This document shows positions 56,693 through 64,000 of a stretch of 64,000 nt of DNA, piece after piece (position 1 is the first letter of the stretch; every line of letters begins with the position of its first letter). A model generated the notes under the pieces. It was not told the DNA's origin. It made no database searches and saw nothing but the letters and a program-made list of their open reading frames with translations. The position numbers were made by a program, and so were the translations under genes. Origin of the DNA: Adiantum capillus-veneris (Eukaryota > Streptophyta > Polypodiopsida > Polypodiales > Pteridaceae). The DNA lies in the NCBI GenBank assembly GCA_014529385.2, contig CM043950.1, positions 76,522,435 to 76,586,434 of the forward strand, read 5' to 3'.

Positions 56693-57369
56693 TTCCAAGA
56701 AAAAGATTCTTCTATTAGTTACTGGAACTGCCCATAGGGCTACAACCACCTCTTCAGGAGAGGGCTACAACAACCATGGTGGGAGACTCTCCCAATGAAA
56801 AAACCAGCATATGTACAATGGGGCTAATCAAGAAATGGGGGGAGGGAAAAGCCACATAGGTGGTCAGTAGTGCCATCGGAGTACACCTTGGACCATGGTG
56901 TAGAAAGGCCCAGGACACTAGAGTCGAAGGAAAGCCTCTCTGCGCTCTCGCATGCGGTCGGAGCTGCCCTATAGTCCGTCGAGCTCTCCTCTGAGAGTGT
57001 GGATTAGCTCTAGCCAAAAATCGCAAACAGTCTCTGCTGATGGCATCGGTCGAGCCTCAAAGATGCGGAAGCAGCGGGCCCGCCAGATGAACCAGAGTGT
57101 CGGTCCACTGATGAGCTCCTAACACTCCTCTCTCTCACTGCACCACTCCTGTGGAGTAAGCTCTGTAGCAGGTTGGGGTCTAGGTCACCCCTCCTGCATC
57201 ACTATCATCCTGCTGGTGGAAGATAGCTCAAACTAAAGTGCGAGGCCTGAGAGGGTGGACCAAGCCGCTGCTCCCCAAGTGTACCGTCGAGCCGTGGAGA
57301 GAGCAGGCATGAGCTGAAGAACTCATAGCCACACCTGCTGAGACGAGGGACAATCCCAAAGATAGTGAC
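56693..57369 (-). mobile_element. Second, 5'-truncated LINE-T-family copy
   Basis: The left end has a T-run and the same 3' UTR as LINE-T (compare 'AAAAAGATTCTTCTATTAGTTA' region and CAACCACCTCTTCA with 42105-42180). It extends to the zinc-finger end GGGACAATCCCAAAG. It contains about 360 bp (56871-57232) that LINE-T has lost, coding on the minus strand for IWRARCFRIFEARPM-type ORF2 C-terminus. The right border near 57369 was placed where the similarity to LINE-T ends. No target duplication was seen. Confidence 0.78.
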
Positions 57370-59480
57370 ACTTGTTACTCTAGGATTTTTGGCCCAAACA
57401 TTGGTGTTTTTTTGGAAGTAGCCTTGAATCGTGATTGACTCCTTTGATGTGACCCACCCGATGACCTTTGGTTGTTGAAGTTGAACCCGTGCTTGATGTA
57501 TCTAAATTGGATCTTTGATTTTGATTTACTATCTGGATACAAGATTTGTTGCTTACCTTCAAATTCTTTTGGAGCCTTTGTTGTGATGGAAACTTGGGTT
57601 GATAGAGCTTTTTGCTTTGGTCTCCATTGCATTGGCAATGGTGTGGATCTTGAAGTAGAGACTACATTAGAAGTTGGATAGAAGCTCATCAAACGTAAAG
57701 TCATCTTGTGAGGTCGATTTAATTCAGTGTTTACCTTAGATTTACCTTTCTCCGTGATGATTGGCAATTTATTCTCTGCATAGATTTGAAAAGCTTCATG
57801 GACTCTTGATGTTGTTGTTGTTGAAGCTTTTGGTTCTTGTCTAAAGAAGTTGTTCCTCTAAATTTCTCTCAGGACTAGACTCTCAATGATTTCACGAGAG
57901 TTGATTATGTAGAATGTGTCTTTGAATTCCCCAATACTCAACCTGAATATGGCTTCTGCCATGCCAAAGCTAGGAATTGGTATTTTGGGACTTGTGTACA
58001 CTATCTCCTCTAGCTCTTTGATTGATAGCTTTTTCATGCATATTCTCGTCCATGGAGTATTGGTTTCTCATGAATTGTGGCACATGTGTTGGCTGAGTGT
58101 AGCTGACTACTACTCTACCATCATTCAAAAGAGTGGTTGGTATCCTAGCATACATTGCGGTCTCAATTGAGTGCTACATTATGGGGTGGGATGGTCCCCT
58201 CCACAAGTATCACATTTCCTCAATTGTGATTGTCATACATTTGGGGTCCGTATGTAGACCTTGTTTATACTTCTAATCACATCCTCAACCACTTGATCTT
58301 GTTTGATTCTATAAGAGTTTCAAAATCTTGCTATGTTGTGGGCTTGCTCTTTGGCAATGAGGTGCTACTAGTCACATTCCCACCATCTTGAGTCACCTCT
58401 TCATAGGCCTTGTAATTGTCTACTAGATAGAGAGGTTCTCTAGTGGCTTCCTTAATCACCATGCATCCTTTCAAATGCAGGTCCTTTTTTAGAGTCTTGT
58501 TCTTCAAGAACTCAATGAAGAGAACTGATACTCTCTCATCTTGTGGTAACTCTCTCATAGAACATCTATCTATGTACTATTTGAAGCGAAGCAAAGCTTC
58601 CTTCACTCTCTCATTATTTTTCTGTTTGAAAGCGTAAGTCTTTGACACGGTGCTCTGTTTGATTCCACTTTTTGAGAACTCCTTTGTAAACTCTTACAAG
58701 AGTTGTGCTAAGTTCAAAAAATCATCTTTGTTCAATGGTTGGAACCAAGTCAACGCTATTTCTCCCAATGTTCACCCAAATCCCCCATACTGAGTATGGA
58801 AATCCGCAATCTGTCCAGCTCTCCCAACTTATTTGAAGAGTGAGACATGAGCATATGGATTCCTTGACCACCATGTTGTACTTTGTTTTGAAACATTGGG
58901 CCACTTGAGATGTTCTTAGTCCTTGTGGTCTAGTCACCAATCTAACCAAATCATGTTCTCTTGCAAAATCAGATCTTGCTCTCTCATCTTCTCTTGAAGA
59001 AAATCCTGATGGAATCCTCTTTGATGCATGCTCTAACATTGCTTTTGGCTACAAGCAAGTAGGTGTTGGAGTACCCTTGTATGTGTATCATTCTAAGTCA
59101 ATTGGATTAACAAGTATGTACTCTTGTCCATACTTATCTACCATCAATACTTGCACTCCATGGGCATCTGTATACATGAATGCATAGAGGTTCTTATGGG
59201 CTATCAACTCTCTTGCCTTGGTTTCTACACACTCATAGAAGGTGTATGGATCTCCATTTGGTAGCCTATACAATCCCTCATGAGTTGAATTTGTCAAGTA
59301 TCTTATGGATTTGCTGGTTTTGAAGAATCTTACATTCGGTTTGTTGAATAGCGGATGCCTCTCCTCTTTGTATTCTCCCAATCTTGATGTTGAAGACATT
59401 GCAATGTTTCTTGAGTTTTTTATGTCCCTAGGTGGAGTAGATCCCCTGTTAGTGGATGATTTTCCATGTTTAAATCTCAC
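57370..59480 (-). pseudogene. Retroelement gag remnant
   Basis: Minus-strand pieces in order are LYRLPNGDPYTFYECVETKA...YTDAHGVQVLMVDKYG (59300-59090), FAREHDLVRLVTRPQG (58960-58910), NNERVKEALLRFK and MRELPQDERVSVLFIEFLKNK (58630-58480), and CMVIKEATREPLYL (58470-58430). A knuckle-like CDTCGGDHPTP..C follows near 58215-58175. The 'ERV...L.RF...M..LP.DE....FIE.L....L' pattern and the CX2CX3HX4C knuckle fit a plant retrotransposon gag. Which lineage it belongs to is not clear. Many frames are broken. It is probably not part of the copia element, which is on the other strand. Confidence 0.55.
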
Positions 59481-59880
59481 TCAATACTCTCAAGACAGTC
59501 TCTGACAAGCCCACTTTGGCTTAGTGCACTTTTCCCTTTTGGCCCCTGGATAGGTCTCTCAATAGTAAGCTCTTTCAGGATCTTTGGTCTCTAGAAACTA
59601 GTCTTGGGATACCCTAAAAGTTTGGATTTATGAAACCTAAAAATTATCGCTCTAAAAATTAAGGTCTAGGTGTATTCTATTGCCCACAAGCTTTCTTCCT
59701 ACCTTAAATTACTTGACTCAATTTGGAGTTGTCTTTCAAAAGTTAGAGCAATTTTGGTGAACTGCACTTGAAATAGCACTATGGCTTGTACCTTGGTCTC
59801 TCAGATGTATTTTTAGCTCAAACTTGAGATCTGAGATGGACTCAAGTATGTCTACAAGCTCATCAAGTCAGATACCCCCA
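59481..59880. other. Non-coding stretch
   Basis: I see no gene and no strong repeat here. It may be a decayed first unit of the ~280-bp repeat that follows. Confidence 0.4.
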
Positions 59881-61760
59881 CTATGCAAAGGTACATGGAT
59901 CATGTCCATGACCCCCTGTTTGACAATATGTAGACAAGGTCATATGCACGTTCTGTATCAATTTTCATTCAATTCTGAGGTTGGGGACATGGATTGCAAT
60001 CCATCTTCAAACACATCTGGACTTGATCTCTTGGAAACTTGTTACTCACTCTATCCACAAGCTAAATCTCAACTCTTTTTTGAATTTGGAGTTGTTTTGA
60101 TAGATCAAACACTAGATCTTCACTGCAATTTTCAATCTGTCACCTATTTTGCTTTCTTTTGACCCAAAATTGCTCAATTTTTTTCAAAACTAGACTTTGT
60201 GCTATGTTTTCTTGTGTATGCAATATTGATAAAAAAAAAATTACGTCAAATTGTCACCATGGGGACATGGATTACGATCCATGTTTGGAGGTCAAATTGA
60301 TTTTTTTTTGGTACCATCAAAATTGGCATGATTAGTAGGTGCTACGATATTAATTTTTTTTGAAAATAGAACTATGGATTGAAAATTAGGTCAATTTTGA
60401 CACTTTGTTAGAATGCTTAACAATTTTAGGCTTTTGGCTTGGTATTCTATATCCAAATTCACTTAGAAAAAACCACTAGACTCCTTGTGACTTGCTCTAG
60501 TTGTGGTGCAAGTTTGGTCTTAGCCTATGATAGGGGGACATGGATTGTGATCCATGTACCCTTGTGTCATATTACACTGAAACTTGGCACACAACTTGCC
60601 CTTGGTCTCCTGATATTGGCTATATGATTTTTGTGTGATTTCAACTTGATTAGGTCAACCAAAAGTCCATCCCTAGGTCTATTTTAGTTTTTCTAAATAC
60701 TCATTGTTTTTTGCCCTTTTGACTCACTTTTCAAATTATTTTTGATAGTGCTTCTTTGGGAAATTTTGTTCACAATGGTCTTTTCTACAAGCTGGTATAG
60801 TTTTTGTCCCAAAAATTCACATAAGGTACATGGATCATGATTCATGTTGCACCACTTTGGACTTGAAATTTTGTGTGCTAATAGACTATGATATTTGTAG
60901 CCTGTTTATAAAAAAGAATTGAATTTGGATCAGTTTTGCTCAACCAAAGGTGAATTCTATAGTCTGCCCTGAACAATTTTGACAATGTTTTGTTTTTGGC
61001 TCTTTTGACCTCTTTTTGCTTTTCTTTTTCTTATTGTTATTTTGGGACAAGTGTTTGTCTATGTCTGAGCTACCTAATACTAAAATCTCAACAAAAAATT
61101 ATTGATGGATATCATTGATCACGATCCATATTCCATCAGATTTGGATACCAAATTTGGCCTACTAATTACTTGCAATATCAGTAGTCTATTCCATCACTT
61201 ATTCTTGGATTTGTACAACTTTTTCTCAGTCAAAAGCAAAAGAAATTGTATGCCCTGTGATTTTTAACTAATTTTTGTGTTCGACTATTTGACCCATTTT
61301 TCTTAGTTTTTTTTGCTATGGTGCCTTTTGGGAAAGTTGTTTCAAATGATATCAGGTAGCTACTGGTCAACTCCTAGCTCTGGATGGTCAAGGGAGACAT
61401 GGATCGCGATCCATGTTTGACCACCTATGAACATGAAATTTGGTCAGCAGTATGCTTACACTCTATGGATATCAAATTTTCACTTATTTTTGGATCCGGA
61501 TCTCAAAATCCTAAGATTTGCCCAATTTTGTGTCTGAAATCTTTGTGTTTGTTGTTTTTGCCCTATCAACCAATTTTGATGTGACTTTTAAGTTTCTCTT
61601 TCAAGCAAACTTTCTCAGAGAATGTCCCTTTGATGCACAATGTCACTAATCACTTTTCTGCAAAAATAGTATCTGAGGGACATGGATCACGATCCATGTT
61701 TCTCCAGAAAATCTGCTTACACTGTTCAGATTGCTTCTAGAGAGTTTTCTCAGTGCCTTG
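59880..61760. repeat. ~280-bp tandem repeat with a 20-bp palindromic core
   Basis: Cores related to ACATGGATCGCGATCCATGT start at about 59893, 59987, 60265, 60538, 60828, 61111, 61397 and 61680. From 59987 on the spacings are 278, 273, 290, 283, 286 and 283 bp. The core at 61397 is a perfect 20-bp palindrome, and others have one to four changes that mostly fall in the centre. Between cores each unit repeats diverged phrases such as TTTTGACCCATTTT and GAATTTGGATC. There is no coding potential. Confidence 0.8.
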
Positions 61761-62559
61761 GAACAACAATTGTTTGAATTTGGATCTCTTTTTAGGTCTC
61801 TACCATATAATTTCCGATAAAAACTGACATAGTTATGGCTAGTGGAAGTTTATACTATTGATTAAATTAATTAAATAAATTGTAAGATCTTGGTAATCAT
61901 TGTTGTAAAAGACTTCTATCATAAAACCCTCTAGATATTTACATATATTTTCAAAATTAAGCATATAATGGGTCATAAAAATAAAAGGGTCGATTTGGAG
62001 CATATGGGGGCTGTGTGGAGCAGTGATGAGATGCCCTAGCCATGTTAAGTAGTAGAAAGCGCTAGGGGGAGACTGGGGGCTGCCTTGAAGTGCAAGAAAC
62101 TGCCAAACACAGTCTATGAATCCTATAAACATATAAATAGACTGCCCCTCTCCACAATTGAACTCAGACTCGGACTCCTGGCAGTTTTCTCTTGTGAATA
62201 AGAGAACACCTATCAGAAATTACTTAGAGAGCAAAAACTCTTTGTAATTAATTGAGGTAATTAGCTTAATTTTAGTTAATTAAGAAAATAGCTTGAGTTT
62301 TGACTAATTTCTAAATAGAATTACCTATTATTAACTAGTCTCTAAATTATCGTTAGGCTATTGATGAATAATCTCTTAAGCTTGATCAATAATCTAATTA
62401 ATTAATTATTGCATATTAAGCCAAAAATGATTAATTCTAGGTGGATTTATGAAGAAGAATGATTTTCAAGCCTAAATAATTATTGTATAATCTCTAGAGC
62501 TTGTTTATGCTGTCTAGAAGCCAAGGAAATTAGATCTTAATTTTTTGAGTAATCTACCT
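61761..62559. other. Non-coding AT-rich stretch with a TATA-like site
   Basis: No gene is supported. CATATAAATAGAC at 62129-62141 resembles a TATA box and is followed by a CT-rich stretch. It could be a cryptic or LTR-derived promoter, but no paired LTR is visible. From about 62250 the sequence grades into the AT-rich satellite. Confidence 0.4.
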
Positions 62560-64000
62560 AATTAATTAGACAAAAAATAATTGTTTTTAAACATAAAATA
62601 ATGAGAAAATTAGTTAACACACTTAGATAATTAGACAATAATTATCAAAGCTAAAAAACCTTGTTAAAAATCCAAGGTAGCTAGCCCATGCACATAAAAT
62701 TAGTTTAGCTAATTAAATAGTTTAAAATTATATGTTTTTAAGCATAAATTTATGTGGGAAATGAGCTAAATCACTTAGATAATTAAACAATAATTATAAG
62801 AGCTAGAAATGATTGCTAGCAAGTTAGAATAATTAGGGCATGCATAGAAAATTAGTTTAACTAACTAATTAGGCTAAAATTATCTATTTTAAAGCATAAA
62901 TTAAACGAGGAAGTTAGCTAAATTACTTAGATAATTATACAATAATTATAAGAGCTAGAAATCACTATTAGAAAGTTGGGATAATTAGGCTATGCACAAA
63001 AACTTAGTTTAACTAATTAATTAGGCTAATTGTCTATTTTTAAGCATCAATTGAAGGGGGGACACTACTACCAATTTGCGATAATTAGGCCATGCACAAA
63101 AAAGTTACTTTAGATAATTAATTAGGATAAAATTATGTATTTATAAGCATAAATTGAAGGGGGAAATTAGTTAGATAACTTAGATAACTATACAATAATT
63201 ATCAGAGCTAGAAATGACTATGAGAAAGCTGGGATGATTTGGCCATGCACAAAAAATTAGTTTAGCTATTTAATTAGGCTATTTTTTTTGTTTTTAATAA
63301 TAAATTAAAGGGGGAAATTAGCTAAATCACTTAGATGATCATACAATAATTAATATAGCTAAGAATCATTGTCAAAAAGCTGGGATTATCAGGCCATAGA
63401 CAAAAAGATAGATTAAATAATTAATTAGGCTAAAATTGTCTGCTTTTAAGCATAATTTGAAGGAAGAAATTAGTTAAATCACTTAGATAAATATACAATA
63501 ATGGTTAGAGCTTGAAATAACCAATATGAAGCTAGGAAAATTATTTCATGCAAAAGAAATTAGTTTAACTAATTAATTATCCTAAAATTATCTATTTTTA
63601 AGAATAAAGTGAACTGGGAAATTAGCTAGATCATTAGATAACTATATAGTAATTATCAGAGCTAGAAATCACTACTAGGAAGCTAAGATAATTAGGCCAT
63701 GCATAAATAATGAGCTTAGCTGATTACCTTAGCTAAACTAATATTGTCTGATTTGGACTATAAATTAAAAGAAAAAATTGATAAATCAATTTAGAAGCTA
63801 GCAAGATAATTACAAAGGTTATAATACATCAAAGTCCACCCAGGATAAATATCCCATGAGTAGATAAGTTATTAATATATTACTATGTCTAAATTAGGAT
63901 ATTTTCAAAGAGAAATTTAATAAGGAAATTAGTAAAATGGCTCTGATAATTATAGGATAATTATGGGAGCACAATAATACTACCAAGAATTTTAGGTAAA
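62560..64000. repeat. AT-rich ~150-bp satellite, continues past the window
   Basis: The phrase ATAATTAGGCCATGCACAAAAA recurs (with variants) near 62684, 62835, 62985, 63084, 63238, 63388, 63543 and 63693, mostly 150-155 bp apart with one 99-bp step. It is accompanied by AATTAGCTAAATCACTTAGATAAT, 'CAATAATTATAAGAGCTAG' and TTTTTAAGCATAAATTGAAG in constant order. The last visible unit (63750-64000) is more diverged. It has no coding potential. Confidence 0.8.

Noticed and set aside
62129-62141. CATATAAATAGAC as promoter of a gene to the right
   Set aside because: No coding sequence follows; the downstream DNA is AT-rich satellite. It is kept only as a TATA-like site in the description of that stretch.

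Overview
The window is plant nuclear DNA made almost entirely of transposable elements and satellites. The evidence is a plant initiator-Met-type retrotransposon primer-binding site (TGGTATCAGAGC), Ty3/gypsy chromovirus and Tat-like polyproteins, Ty1/copia RT and RNase H, L1-type LINEs, a CACTA transposase remnant, and long CT/GA, GT and poly-C tracts. I found no intact host gene, rRNA gene, tRNA gene or CRISPR array. A large-genome non-seed plant such as a fern would fit, but that is inference only.

Layout. 1-5.2 kb: a microsatellite-rich repeat (R1) in two copies, a decayed CACTA transposase (minus), an AT-rich hexamer-like tract, and a LINE that split the second R1 copy. 5.2-9.8 kb: arrays built around CTATGGCC..GGCCATAG palindromes, including a clear 61-bp satellite. 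9.9-35 kb: a nested stack. A decayed transposon gene of the DUF7869-type family is split by Gypsy-A (10889-33858, minus, Tat-like). Gypsy-A holds a 1.08-kb TTAA-flanked TIR element (13642-14725) and Gypsy-B (15288-30081, plus, a chromovirus with 153-bp LTRs and TTTTG duplications). Gypsy-B is split by Gypsy-C (18230-27016, plus, Tat-like, the youngest). 35.1-38.3 kb: Gypsy-D (minus), with a long LTR, an internal deletion and CAATT target duplications. 38.3-41.5 kb: microsatellites and homopolymers.

41.5-57.4 kb: a copia element is split by a 14-kb L1-type LINE (42102-56077, minus) bounded by a 14-16 bp target duplication. Inside it a ~3.35-kb module (Pro-rich linker, endonuclease, first part of RT) occurs three times in tandem (44697-48032, 48033-51388, 51389-54745). 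This is the most unusual structure in the window. A second, 5'-truncated copy of the same LINE lies at 56693-57369. 57.4-59.5 kb: a decayed retroelement gag (minus). 59.9-61.7 kb: a ~280-bp repeat, each unit carrying a 20-bp palindrome related to ACATGGATCGCGATCCATGT. 62.5-64 kb: an AT-rich ~150-bp satellite running off the right edge.

Almost every reading frame is broken by stops or frameshifts, so these are remnants. The least decayed is Gypsy-C: one frameshift and five stops, every stop explicable by a single C-to-T or G-to-A transition. Relative ages from nesting and by-eye LTR divergence are Gypsy-A oldest, then Gypsy-B, then Gypsy-C.
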